NCBI GenBank assembly: GCA_016165875.1
Contig: JABBOT010000010.1
Span: 11,973,003-12,037,002 of the forward strand
Length of the DNA: 64,000 nt
DNA from: Acanthopleura granulata
Taxonomy: Eukaryota; Mollusca; Polyplacophora; Chitonida; Chitonidae
Reading direction: 5' to 3'
Part shown: positions 33,748-46,637 of the stretch, piece after piece
How positions within the stretch are numbered: the stretch's first letter is position 1
Layout of the letters: each line of letters starts with the position of its first letter
The notes under the pieces: generated by a model
Databases searched by the model: none
Told to the model about the DNA's origin: nothing
Seen by the model: only the letters and a program-made list of their open reading frames with translations
Program-made: the position numbers and the translations under genes

Positions 33748-34103
33748 TGTAAAATAAAAAACGAAAACTTTTCACTGGGAATATATTTCCTTACATATTA
33801 AGAAAGATATGGAAACACAATTATGAACCATTACTGCTAAGTAGCGATGCCCTGGTCGCAGCTAACATGTTCGATTCAGAAGACATCACTTCCGGTAAAC
33901 TGTTTTTATGTATTAGACAACCAAATGATATTACTAATAAAACTTACATCCCTCTTGTAAATGTTACAAAGGATAAAGGATCACTTCCGGTTTCCCTGAC
34001 GACACTGTTACTCCGATTGTTTGAACCTGCGTCTATTGTACATTATACAGATAGTGCAAACCGTGGAATGGCAGAGCAGAATTTGTTGGCTCCAGAGAAG
34101 TGA
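33748..34103 (+). CDS. Weak candidate terminal exon, unidentified
   Basis: A plus-strand frame of about 118 codons includes LLLSSDALVAANMFDSEDIT, LFLCIRQPNDITNKTYIPLV and LTTLLLRLFEPASIVHYTDS. It ends with TGA at 34101 and has AATAAA-type signals at about 34180-34207. Against it, the same DNA read on the minus strand has a 33-codon open stretch ending at a good donor (GGGAT followed by GTAAGT at about 33945). One strand must be chance, and I cannot decide which. Confidence 0.25.
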
Positions 34104-35516
34104 TGTTGAATATTGAACATCACTTGTCGAGAGCGCGTCATTTGTCGAGAGCGCATATTCCTGCGATATCAAAATAATGAATAATAAACAAATAATAATA
34201 ATAAATAACCTCATGTACTACATGTTTTACTATACCGAAAGAAAGGGGAAGAAAAAGGAAAATACTTGACGTGCTATGCTGAAGTCCTGAATTGCTCCAC
34301 TTCTACACCTTTGCTAGCTGAGCAAGTCTTCTTCTGACTATTTTATGGACAAGTGTACTTTGGAGAGCCGACAAGAGTCACTGATACTGTATTGTATCAT
34401 ACTGAAAATGTACAAGGGCTTGTCGAAGAATTATTTCAAAGAATAATTGTAAGAAGATTTTCCAAATCCCCACCTCAAGAAGACCGGAGCGTCACTATTT
34501 TTAATTTGTGTGTCGGTTACAACCAAAAGTTAGACCTATATATGAATCTGTGTTTTGAATATCACTTAAAGTCTACCACATGATGCAGCGAAACCAATCA
34601 TTTTAATAAGGTGTTGGGTTTATTTTGTTATACAAACGCTGGACAAAATTTACTTGGTTTCTGTCATAATTTTGTAAAGTGGAAAGGCTATGACAGGCGG
34701 TGTTAAACAAAGAGTAGAATATCTAATATGATGACTAACAGGAGGAAAACAGTAGTGTTTGTCGAAAATTTGTCGTCTTTGTACGATCTGATGAACTGTT
34801 TTACCCAATTCCTTGCTAACTATATGTTTGAAAATGCAGTGTGAATACAGTGATGTAGAAAACAGACAACGGCTTATTGGTTTTTATTATATATATATAT
34901 ATTTATATATTGTGAACTCGACGGTCCAATACACCGTATCAAATGCCACAGATATAATAACAAATACTTGAACGAAACTCGGTATATGAGATTTTAACAC
35001 CAGGTAAGGGCTTATACAGAGCAGTTTTCGACTCCCTATCAACGACCGTGTCTCCTTGTATACTAATATGACCTGATGTCCAAAATTATCGGATTTGTAA
35101 ATTTATTGTTTTCAATTGCATGAAGGCAAGACATCGAGTCACCGCATTTCACTGCTTCTCTTGGTTTGCTCAGAGGAACGAAATGATAAGGCCAGAAACA
35201 GCCATAACCTGAGCAGAAAATATGAGATCAGGATGAACACACAGAAAATTGACTATACTTCATGACAGAGGCAACTCTGACCTCATCTTTCGAACCATCA
35301 TTGTATATAAATCTATACTACGGGTATTTAGCCTTATGTTCAATTAAACTGCCTTGTATATAATTTCTTATGTCCACGTAAATCCAGTATTAATTTAGAT
35401 TGTTGAAGAAGCCTTGGAGGAGACTCCGCAACAGATAACAATAACATTATAATTTTTTTCCTTTTTTTAAACAAAGTTCAGTCTTTTGAAGAGGCCATGT
35501 GGGCTCCAATGCAATA

Positions 35517-36750
35517 TTAGGCTTGTGCAGCCGAAGGCCTCGTGACCTGCTTGCGCACACCTAGAGCAGGCCAGTTTATTACGGCTTTGGCCCCTGCCAT
35601 GGCAAAACCTCGGGCAGGAGAAACACCGGCACGCTTAGACATAATTAGCTCCACCCATACACTGTATGTCCCAATAAATATCGATGTTTTGGTACACTTT
35701 TTATTAAAAATTATTTTACAAGTAGAATGCCATCTTTTTGTTCGTTTGGCGCTTATCATCCCCCGATCCTTTAGTTTTTCAGTTAGTTTTTCCTCTGTCA
35801 TATGAATAAGTCTTGGTCTCTATCACGGGTTATGCCGCGATAGCAGTAAATGGGTTATGCGGAGTAACAGGAACAGGCTGCTCTCCATTTTTTGAATTTT
35901 TAGTAAATAATATGTTGTTGTTCTCTGAAACAATCTAGTAAGATAATTACCGGAATTCACCTTTTTAGCTTGCTTTTGTGTGCATGCATAATTTTCTAAT
36001 GTTTCTTTTTCAAATCGATTTTTATTCCAGTTTCATTATCCCTTTTATTAGCAGAGACAAGGTGAAAAATATTTATTTAATGTTTCAATATCTACTGGTA
36101 TTTCCTTTTTTGAATCCACGGCTGTTACTGTTTGTGGTTAAGCCACGATGAGGTTTTACTATATTCACCGTACGTGTCCCACACCCGCCTTTGAATGCTA
36201 ACAAGGGCGGATCATATCTTTGCTGATGACCAGCACAGAACAGAAACAAGGATTCCACTCACGGCATACTCGAACAGACTGATTACACCTCGGGTTTAAA
36301 TCCATCTACTCCAAGGACCCATTAGCCATCGCCTTCCACATTTACTCCAAGCAAGACTATTTGAAAAAAGGAGAACTGAACATCAGAGTAAGTGACAGGC
36401 TGACAAGCTGGCTCCATTGTAGGGCTTGACGTGACCAGCCGATTGATCGGACCGGGTCTGTCTGATCTAGCGCCTGGGATAAGTAAGAGCCAATGCGGCC
36501 TGTTCGGTGCAATGCTTATCAGCCAAAAAGCTGAGGAACCCTCTGTCCTCCTCTCACACGGGTCGCAACCCACGGCCAACTGGTTGCCTCATTATACTCC
36601 TTTTACATCAAGCAGATGGGCTGTATGTTTATTCTCTTCAACACAGACTACAGGGGACAGTTTTAGATTAATCGCCTTTTAAGACAAGTTTCCCTAGAGG
36701 GATGAGATCCTATTCTTTACACACCCGTGGATCTCATGAGGGCACAATTG
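35517..36750 (-). mobile_element. LINE copy C, 5-prime module plus ORF1 start
   Basis: On the minus strand the 5-prime module (36750-36400) is followed by ORF1 blocks in broken frames: MTEEKLTEKLKDRGMISAKR near 35800 and a GTYSVWVELIMSK block near 35680. A zinc-knuckle region with several Cys follows in an alternate frame near 35640-35560. The region 35520-35690 is clearly related to 700-880. Everything downstream of the knuckles is missing. Confidence 0.65.
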
Positions 36751-36999
36751 ATAACCGGCAGATTATATACTAAATGGTGCGCGAGTGGATACTGATTTCA
36801 TTCATCCGCCCAGCACGTTTGTAACGTCTTTTCGTCATCATTGAAAAGTGTTACCTGCTTTTCTTTGCAAGAATCCGTCCTAATGTTTGTATCAATATAT
36901 TTTCTGAGTTCTTTGGGGGTTTGCGCTTTTAATCGTTTTTGGAAACTGGCCTTCCGATCATTGACCTGTAACACCCATTTCTGTTGACGGCTGGTATAC

Positions 37000-37950
37000 G
37001 AATGTCGGTTTCGATTCCCAGATTCGTATTCAGGATCACATTGTGGAAGGTAACATCAAGCTGGAGGAAATAGCTCCAGTATCATTGCCAGAGTCTCCTC
37101 CGTTGTTCCTTCAACAACCTAAACTTGTATTTGACCTACCTAAACATAATAAACTCAAACCATACCCTCGTATAATTCAACAAAGTTTTACTGAAATAAC
37201 GACTATTTATCCGAATTATAAATTTATATATACTGACGGGTCAAAGGTTTGGGACAGAGTAGCGTCTGCGATTGTCTTGGAAAAGCGAGTGTCTTGTCTT
37301 GGGCATCCGTACTCATCATCAGTCATATGCAGTGATTCTTTGTCTCACATTTTGGCGATATCGAATAATCAATTTTAAAATGGATATTTCATAATCTTTT
37401 AGCCTTATATAGAAAGTTAATTAAAATAGGTAAACATGTTATATTTTTTTGATACTAAACCATATAGGTAACTAAGGAAACACAGTCTAAGACAGGGAGG
37501 ATTATGATGTCCGTAATAATCCCGTATCTATGGTTAAAATACCTTATACTGATATTAAGTCAGATAATCATAAATATATTCGTCATCTTTAACAGAGTGA
37601 ATGGGAATACAAGTCCATAATAAACTGCATGCTGTTCACACCGTCATTGGATATAATTCTTATTCTTGGTAGTAAATCTTGGTATATCACGCGTAGACGA
37701 GATAGTTTCAACAAGGTTTTGTATTGGGCATTCTGCTCTAACACACACCTTTATTCTTTATGGGAGAAGTGCTGGATGTGTTGGATATGATGCCTTATAT
37801 GGCATCGCTGGCCATGTTGCCATTCATTTTTAAGGTCCTTGGCCTGTACCGTAAGAAATAGTTTCTTATAGACGGTATAAAGATACATACAATATTTCTA
37901 ATGATATAATGTTTAGACACAGCGGTTTCCGATTTTTAGCAGATGCTTAG
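37000..37950 (+). mobile_element. LINE 3-prime part with RNase H (copy D)
   Basis: The frame at 37043-37378 runs VEGNIKLEEIAPVSLPESPP to YKFIYTDGSK, the first catalytic Asp of an RNase H, and then CSDSLSHILAIS. The rest of RNase H and the tail protein are in broken frames to about 37950. The part before RNase H is absent. It matches 47160-48040 in order. Confidence 0.7.
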
Positions 37951-37974
37951 TCCTTTTGACAATGAACTGGGCCA

Positions 37975-38290
37975 AGTGTAGGGCTTGACGTGACCAGCCA
38001 ATTGATTGGACCGAGCCTGTCTGACCCCCCATCTAGGAGAAGTAAGGGCCAAAAAGGCGTGCTGGGTGAAAGGCTCGTCAGCTAAAGCCACGACTCCCTG
38101 AACCACCAGGATTCCATTCTCAACCCACGACCAACAGCTTTCCTCAGTAAACGAGTTTAACAGGCTGTTGGCTTTTTCTCTTCACCACAGCCTACAGGGG
38201 ATAGCTCTTGGTTAGACGCCTTCTAAGACAATCTTGCCCAGGGGGCTGACGTCCTACTCTTCTCACGCAGTGGAAAATGAAATCCATAGA
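37975..38290 (-). mobile_element. LINE 5-prime module, solo
   Basis: It opens TAGGGCTTGACGTGACCAGC, as does the module at 36420, and continues with a GAGAAGTAAGGGCCAAAAAG block. It ends in CTTGCCCAGGGGGCTGACGT, close to the copy at 36400-36750 in the same orientation. No ORF1 follows, because it is flanked by LINE 3-prime ends on both sides. Confidence 0.6.
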
Positions 38291-38369
38291 ACTTGGTGTG
38301 CCTAATTGCATATTACACGTTTCCCGTGCTTTTATTTTAGAGACCCACTTTAACCATTAAATATGCGTT

Positions 38370-38700
38370 TTGACCATAGGTCAAACTTTCTTAAATATAT
38401 TCGTCGCCTTTGCCAGGATGAATGCGACTTTTAAGTGAAACTGCATGCTTTTCACCACATCACCGGCTGTAAATCTTACACTCATGGCATGTCTCTACAA
38501 AGTAGTTTTAACGAGGTGCCATATGAAGGATTCTCCCTTAAAACACATTTTTATCCTAGACTGGAACAGTGCACCTAAGAATGTTGGATGAAATACCCAA
38601 CACCATACTAAACATTTCCTGGTTCACCAAAGGTTCAACCTGGTCGATTCTATATTTGAATTATTTGACATCAGCTTTTAAAAATCTACACGACTGTACC
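38370..38700 (+). mobile_element. LINE 3-prime tail fragment (copy E)
   Basis: AAATATATTCGTCGCCTTTG at 38391 and GAATGTTGGATGAAATACCC near 38579 parallel 47755-47960. GATTCTATATTTGAATTATT at 38654 parallels 29813. It is a second 3-prime end in the same orientation as 37000-37950. Confidence 0.6.
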
Positions 38701-39282
38701 AGAAAATATAATTTTTGTACATGGTAAAATTTCGTAAGTTTCCTTAAATTTTTTGCCATGTTTACATTTAGAGCACAAATTTATATCCGAAGCAATCATT
38801 TTAGGGTAAAATTCCCAAGGAAATGGAATACAACTGAAAATATGTCTGACCTGAGAGAAACTTACCTTTTAATCTTGTGACAGTGATCGGGTGGCCCCTG
38901 ATCCATACATCCACACATTTGGTATCAACTCGGGGCGTTATCGTTGCGCTGACGAACAATAAACTGCGCAATTTGGAAGAAAATCGCGAAAAACTCCTGT
39001 TTTGCCCCTGTCATACAAAAGCAGCTATTATAGATTCAGAGAATTATGGATAAAGTTATCGTACCCTGGACCCTTTATACATGGCGACTGTTTTAGGGTT
39101 AAAATATAAGAGATGGGTAGGCATTATTGAGATGTGTTGATCGAGCTTATGTATTTTGCGCTTCTAAATAATTAAAACATAGAGAGTAACAGTTGATGAC
39201 ACATAAGAATACACACATTTCAAGACAGAGCACTGAACTTTATAACAACTGCATGTCTTGGTCATTTCTGTAAGCACTAATT

Positions 39283-39412
39283 GGGGTCCTCCGTGTCTCA
39301 GTCCGTTTGCGCGCTAGCGCAGCGCAGTGACCTTGAAAACTCCCACCAATGCGGTCGCTGTGAATTCAAGTCCAGCTCATGCTAACTTCCTCCCCGGTCG
39401 TGCGTTAAGATA
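39283..39412 (+). mobile_element. SINE-A head fragment
   Basis: GGGGTCCTCCGTGTCTCAGT, GCGCTAGCGCAGCGCAGTGA, CACCAATGCGGTCGCTGTGA and ATTCAAGTCCAGC form the tRNA-like head. It breaks off near 39410 into a short duplication (GTTAAGATACAA twice, 39405-39433). Confidence 0.7.
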
Positions 39413-39702
39413 CAATCCGTATGTTAAGATACAACGTAACGACCATAAACCTTACATTAAACTGACCGATCGACCGGAAACAGACAATCGTGCTCACAGG
39501 CCATTGGCCCCACAAAACAAGGGTGGTGATTTGACATGGGATGCGTACGTTTGATAGCATTAAACCAGACATCAATTCTCTCTCGAACGACAACGACCTT
39601 CAGAGGATTTTATTTAAAATAGGTCAGATTTTCAAACCTCTCCAAAAATATCTTTCATTCTCCACTGAAGCCATCCTTCCCTAGGCCTCCAAAAACTATT
39701 CT

Positions 39703-39973
39703 TTTCTGTGATAGGCTGGTTAGAGCGCTAGCGCAGTGTAATTACCCAGCAGACTGCCATCAATGAGGTAGCTGTGAGTCCAGCTGATGCTGGCTTCCTC
39801 TCCGGCCGCACGTGAGAAGGTTTCCCAGCAGCCTGTGGATGGTCGTAGCATTAACCCGGGCTCTGCCCGGCTTCCTCCCACCATTATGCTGGCCGTCGTT
39901 ATAAAAGTGAAATATTCTTTAGTAGGGCGTAAAACACCAATTAAGTCAATAAATAAATTAATAAATTTCTGTG
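39703..39973 (+). mobile_element. Near-complete SINE-A with 8-bp target-site duplication
   Basis: The body at 39711-39965 has the head (GCTGGTTAGAGCGCTAGCGC; B-box region GTGAGTCCAGC), the central domain (CCGGCCGCACGTGAGAAGGT, CATTATGCTGGCCGTCGTTA) and the tail (GTAGGGCGTAAAACACCAAT, then AATA repeats). TTTCTGTG flanks both sides (39703-39710, 39966-39973). A few 5-prime bases are missing. Confidence 0.85.
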
Positions 39974-40670
39974 TTGGTATATAATCAGAACAGACTGTGT
40001 TTATTCCCAACATACAGTAATAGCCACGTACTTTTCCTTCAAAGGTTTAACTTGTTTAATTGTGCTTTACATTTTTTGAAACACTTTATTATTGAGAGTG
40101 CAATCAGTCAAGCTTTATATGAAATTTCTTTTAAGTCGGTTTATTCACATATAGGCTGTTGTATTCATTATTATTCCTTTCATGTTTAGCCCTACAATCA
40201 CATTGTTAGGGATACTAGAGCCCCTCGTAAGCAAAATTTCACATTTGTCCTTGTGTAGCCCAAAATATTAATTACATAGGCCATATGTATATATATTCTG
40301 AAAGCTAAACGACTGCAGATCTAACAACAGCCTTTGAAATTTACCTTACTTAACTATTAATCGTAATGAAGAGAAAAAAGTCAGAGTTGTTTTTCAAAAT
40401 GCCATTTTTCGCCAATTTTTCACTTTACCAGCGGCATGTCTATTCACAGCAGCTAGCCACCTTCAGTGAGCTATTCAGCATGATACATTTTTGTCGAATT
40501 TAAGGCATTACAATTTGAATTTGATTTCCACCTTTAAGTGAGATGAAAGATAGAAGAATGGAAAATAAGAATATAAATAAAAGAAACAGAACAAATTTCA
40601 CCCCAAGGTGTTCTGGCATCCTTAAAAGATGATAGCTGTGACTATATACTCTGGTATAGTTTATTTTATT

Positions 40671-40742
<72 letters not shown>

Positions 40743-43700
40743 CAGACAGATATTAAGGCCTTACTGAATTACCCTACCATATTCACATAGAGACGTGGCA
40801 GGGAAGTGCTGCCTTTGTGACGTTAAGCAGTAATCATTCATTCACATTTACACGAACTTACAAATCGCATGATTGCCTCACAACACTAATTTCAAATGCA
40901 TCTGTCCAAACCCCTGTCCGGTTTCGGGAGAAGGGCAAATGGTCTCACAGACCAAATAGCTTGACAAGTAAAACCTCCGTTCAAGGCTACAGTCACTTCA
41001 ATAAATCTGACTTCATTCAAGTTGAGGATATAATTAAACTTAATCACAACTCCTTCATTTATCATCGGATATGTAAGAATTTGTAAATATGTACATTTTT
41101 AGAAAATTCTCAACAGCCCAATTACACTATTTATTTTAAAAGTTTGACATGGGTTTTGTGCATAAAAGCAATTTTCTGTATTTTCATTGATTACTGCCTA
41201 TGCCATAAAACGGACTGTGTATTGTTAGCGATATTTAACCAGACAGATGTTTTTATCGCTCTTCCTCATTGGCTTGGGATAAACTGTGATTCGTAGCCGT
41301 CGATCGAAAAATTACAGGTGAAAGTATTAAGATACAGGACTACATCTTTATCACGTTTTGAACTTTATACATTTACATGTAAACGGGAGGCGGTTTGTGT
41401 TGAAGGTGAGACATGAAGACGCAAACATGGAATATTAAATGCTAGTTACTACAGATATCATTAGGTCTATACGTTGGTGCATGTCGCTATTGGACCCTGA
41501 TGTAGGGCTAGGATTAAACCAACACAAACATATTCGCTGTTGTGTTACGCTAACAGGCGTAATGCATTTCTCTATAATGTGTGTAAAACCAGCTTTCCCG
41601 ACGCGAAGTCATGCACATATGTACATGTAAGTATCAGAGAGGGTCCTTATGGCAGCCATCTAATATTAGCCTGTTAGAACTACAAATCATCCTATTAGTT
41701 TTAAACCACACTTTGCATTACGTAATCATCTTAGTCCTGGAAACATCTTCAACACACAAAAATGTTAGGGCTACCACCAACATTGTTTTGGTGGACAAAC
41801 ACTATTCGACCTTAGAAGAATCTGGTCGCTTCCATCAAAAAATAAATGGCCGAGCACGAATACGAATAATTCATCTAGTTCGATAGTTTGACAATGTACA
41901 TGAAATATATTCCCTAGATACATTAACATTTTTCGCTGAACTATTATACTGCTGCGGAGGCATGAGTTCGCTGTTAATGTGGTGATGGGGCATATGCATG
42001 CGCTACCTGTTCTATCGTGAAATGTATGTAGAGGTGATGTCATATTTTTGTTGTTGGCTTCTCGAAAATTTTCCCATCCAGTTATTTGATGAACAAAATC
42101 ACAGACTTTAATTTATGAAAGTCGTTGTTTCAATGTTTTCATACAGTGTCTTTTAGAGTTCTAATACTTCAGCGCTCAGCAACATATACAGAAGTTTCCC
42201 AATCTTGTAAGCTGAATCGAACATTTCTAGCTATCAGTCCACCTGAAGCAAGTATTTTCTCGTTACGCTGTCGAAATCCCGAGTTGATCTCTGTGCTTTT
42301 CCACTCATCGCGACGTCTTCCTCGGGCATAGAGCGACAAAGCGTCGACAAGAAGCATGATGTGGCGTTAAGCCATCAATCAAAGCGTCGTTCATTCAGTC
42401 ATTGTCATTCATTGTGATAAATTCATTCTGCCAGCGAGTTGCGTGGAGGCACGGTCTGATCACTGCCTTATATATACCTGTGTAATTGATCATTATTTTC
42501 CTCATACCCGTCAGCACCATAAAATAAATTATTACTTGTAATGTCCTGTTTAACTTATATTAAGGCCTACTTGTCAGGCAACCATAGTCTTTAGGCCTAA
42601 CCTTAATTTTTGCTCAGTGAATCTTGCTTTGTGTTGAGATTTCCCTCATGCAAATATATGGCACATTCAATATTCCTTATTTCTGAGCGTAAAAACAAAC
42701 CACATTACCTCCTTGAACACAAAATGGAGACCATATTTCTACAATTTTTTAAAGAAAACCATTATACTTACCGATCAAAGTTTTCAGGCTTGATCATAAA
42801 CCGCGACAAAAAGCTCCCGGAACTCAACCAATCTTTTCTGTTCACGATGTTTTTTTATCACTGACCAACTTTTTTCCCTTGACGAAGGGTTTTAGTTCGC
42901 ACTGATATCGGTCGCTAATCATGTTAAGTCTTTTGACCACCATTCCTTTGGTCACTGACCTGTCGCAGTAACCAGGTCCTGGTAACAGTGTTGACTCAAA
43001 TAATTATGGTCAAAGTTAGAGGCAAACATCTTTTTATTTTCATTTGACTAAACCATTTTGACCTTGTTTTTAATGAGTAATCACCAGGCGACCAGTATTT
43101 AATTGGCCAGGGTGACCAAATTCTTCTGACCAGTCACTCTTCTATTTTACGACATACACGTCAGCGATAAATATGTTTGAAATTGCACATAACCATAGTC
43201 ACAGGAACAATAGCTTCATTGTTGCGAGGCTGTTCAAGTGACCATGTAGACCTGTAATACTGTTGGCAACATGCTTTAGGTAATTGTCTTTGCAAATGTT
43301 GACCTTGTGGTTTGCAAGTCCTATAGCTCTACGTACGTTTGGCTAAAATTAACATGTCCTAGTGTTGCAATTTATCATAATCTGTTTCACGCAAACATTG
43401 TAATACATTTTTATGTTACCTTACTTGTCAAAAGTCATACTTACATTCTTGGTTCTGTTGAGCACATGTAACAATGGGAAAGCCAAGCCACCTTTTATAC
43501 TCTGGAATCATTCATCATGTGTCTTAAGTTTTCGAATATTAAATTGAACGCACCAAGCTGTTGCCAAAATGAATTCTGTATTTACATTTTATATGTACAT
43601 AAAGAACCCATTGGGAGAGGTTATAAATGTTATTAACATTCATTTTTTCTCATTTTTCGTATACTAATCCTGGTCGGCGAATTTGACCTTTCTATTATCG

Positions 43701-44410
43701 ATGTTGAATTGTTCATTCCTGTATTTACGACGCCGTTTTGTGGACAAATCCAGAAGGCATTACTCATGCATTCGAAAAGAATCAGTTTGAAACCGAATCG
43801 CCTGTGCTAGGGAAAAGGTATCCCAATTTGAGCACAAATTCACACGCGTAAAGTGTCCTATTATGGTCTGCATTATTGTTCGTGCACTGTTTAACTGGCA
43901 GGTGAATTTACGGTATTGTCTTTATCATAACACATAAGGAAAAATTGATTTGGTTATTTATGTCTACCACTTTACGAATGTGCCATACTACTCGTAACTG
44001 TGTTATAGAAATTTTACCGACAGAAAAGCCAGTGGATGATTATGGCTTAGCGTCAATTCGGACCTACTTCAACCACATTGTGGCGAGAACATGTTTAAAT
44101 AAGGAGTCATTAAAATGGCTTCCGATGTAAAGATCTGAAGATCAAAAGAGCAAACAAATTACACTAAAATTCTTGAGAAGCAGACAAAACAACACAAATG
44201 TTAGCTAAAACTAAGAAAAACATATTATATATGAGCATGACATTTCAGCAGAAAATGTGCATGTAGATGTGTCTAAAAATACATCTGATGATAAAGTCCA
44301 ATAATTTTTAAAAAATCATGACAACGTCCTCATGGACGCTGTCAAACAGTTCAAATGTAGTCGACTGTGTAGAATCCCTCTTGGACACGGGTAAAGTTTA
44401 CAAGATCAAC
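39974..44410. other. AT-rich interval, no gene seen
   Basis: It holds the composite microsatellite at 40671-40752 and a cluster of TGACC/GGTCA pentamers at 42934-43304. A repeat-like stretch near 44028-44100 resembles 17245-17300. The open frames present look like chance. Confidence 0.4.
40671..40752. repeat. Composite microsatellite (TA)n(CA)n(TA)n(GATA)n(GACA)n
   Basis: It runs from TA repeats into about 38 bases of CA repeats, TA again, then GATA and GACA units. The open minus-strand frame over it (poly Cys-Val) is an artefact of the repeat. Confidence 0.95.
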
Positions 44411-45214
44411 ACCCCTACCCCCTGTGGTGTTCCCGGGAATGAAAAGAGTAGGACCCCAGTTCTCTAGGTAAGTTTTTCGTACGAGGCGACTAACCCAGGG
44501 CTCTCCAGTGTCACTTCCATGAATAGAATAGTTCTACAGCTTCCCCGGGTTTGTCGTAGAAGGCGACTAAAATGGGCAACCTGTTTGCCGTGGGTTGTAA
44601 GCCGTGATGGTGGAAGACGGGATCCTGGTGGCTGGTGGGTTGATCTTGCGAGATCCTCACAGCCAACACTTCACTCCGGCCCTTACGTCTCCAAAGACGG
44701 GCGGTCAAATGGCCCGCTCCGATCACTCGGCCAGTCGCGCCCGTCTAGATGTCCATATATCAACCTTCATATAACTTGATTTGGTATAAATTAACTACTT
44801 TCCGTGTTGGATGCTTTTAGTGAGATGTTCGGATGACCTGTGGCTGTTGGGTCAATCGAGTCGGCCGTTTCTAATTTATTAGATTCGATCTGCTCCATTA
44901 TGACCGAAAAATCAATCTTATCGAGGATGGCGTGGAATTCTTGTCTCTCCTCCTGCTGTTTCTCGCAGGAGGGGTTTCTCCATACATGCAATGGCACTCC
45001 GGGGCGTGTGAGAGACAGGGCGTTTTTCTGTCACAGCCCTTGGCAGTTGTGGGGACAAAAAGGAAAAACAAGATACCACTAGATATGGAATAGGGAAGTA
45101 CTTGTTTCCCATCCTTTTTGGTGATTTCCAATAAAACTGAAAATCAAGCTAAGATGAAAATAGATCGATTGTACGAAAAACACACTAGAAAGCTATGCAG
45201 GCACCACCAAAAAG

Positions 45215-45598
45215 GTGAAAAAATTAAAGTCGGGAAATATTTTACTAGAATGCTGTAGAAAACACCAGAATTTTAATTTGTTAAACCCGGAGAAAATTGG
45301 AGAACAAGATGTTATTATCACTCTATATAATACCTTAAACTGCTCTCACGGCGCAATCCGTGACAGGGACCAGGGCTTGTGTGATATGACAGAAACCAAA
45401 ATAATGGAGGAGCTTAAAGACGAGGAGGTAACCAACGTTAAACGTTTCGTTATTAAGAGAGATGGAAATTTAATCAAAACAAACACCTATCTCTCAACAT
45501 TTAATAAACCGAAACTCACAATATCTATATTTATTGTGCCATACAAAGTGCGGGTGGAATTGTTTATTTCTAACGTTTTCGTTTTAGCAGTTGCATAA
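45215..45598 (+). pseudogene. LINE ORF1 N-terminal part (copy F)
   Basis: The frame holds KLKSGNILLECCRKHQNFNL, DVIITLYNTLNCSHGAIRDR, DMTETKIMEELKDEEVTNVK and ISIFIVPYKVRVELFISN. In the copy at 55.3 kb the last block is followed by a CCHC knuckle; here it runs instead into endonuclease sequence and a stop, marking the deletion junction. Confidence 0.7.
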
Positions 45599-46637
45599 TT
45601 TAAAAGACTAACTGCCCAGTTCGTTCATACTTATGGGAGATATTAATGCCCATAACCCCCTATGGGGTAGTAATAATATAAATAATCCGGGCAAAATACT
45701 AGAAGATTTCTGATCTAAAGTTGGATTGTGTTATTTCAGTGATGGTTCTAATACCTATTTACATCCAGGTAATGGTTCATATTCTGCTATCGATCTCACT
45801 ATCACCCATCCATCATTTCTCCCGGATTTTTCTTGGAAGGTGCATGGCGATCTTTGTGGTAGTGGCCATTTTCCTATTATTCTAGAGCATCTTACTTCTA
45901 ATTCTTTAGAACGTGTAGCCAGGTGGAAGTTCGATTAGATGGCATTTGAGATGATCCGTGAGGCTGACATCACTCCAGAAAATGTCCATGTTGCATCCTT
46001 TATTAAAATGTAATGAACAGCAGCTGCTAGAACCATCCTTGAGACCTCGACAAATCCAAAATCCAAAAGTAAATCCTGGTATGATAATGACTGTCGCAAA
46101 GCCATTAAGAACCGTAAAAAGGCCGAGCGCAGATTTAGTCCCAATAAGAATAACTTAAACTAGGTTCGAATGTTTAGCGATAAGGCTCGTCGATTAATTA
46201 AGTCCAAGAGACGATCTTGTTGCCGGAACTTTGTTTCAGGCATAACGTCAAAAGCACCCATACGTAAGGTCTGGAACATGGTTCAGAACTTAAGAACAAA
46301 AACAATAAAGCCAAAAGTTCAGCATTTAAAGGATGGTGGTAGTTTATCAACTTTTCCATCTGATATAGCCAATAAACTAGCTGAAACAATATCTCACAAA
46401 TCTTCATCTGAGAATTATTCTCCTGAATTTCAAAATATATTAAAGACAAGAAGGAGAAAATTAAACTGTCCTCTTCTTCTAAATATTTAGAAGACTATAA
46501 TCGACTTTTTCGTTAAAAAAGTTAAGTTTTGTCAAACTTCTTTAACAAAGGCACACGATACTGCGTGTGGCCCGTATAACATATAACCATTTACCACCTG
46601 AGCCACTAGAGAGTCTCTTGTACTTACTTGATGATAT

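Noticed and set aside
40500..40721. Open minus-strand frame starting with repeated Cys-Val
   Set aside because: It is the translation of the CA microsatellite and its flank.
44519..45131. Several overlapping frames of 60-86 codons
   Set aside because: They lie in the LINE 5-prime module, differ between copies and carry no shared protein block.
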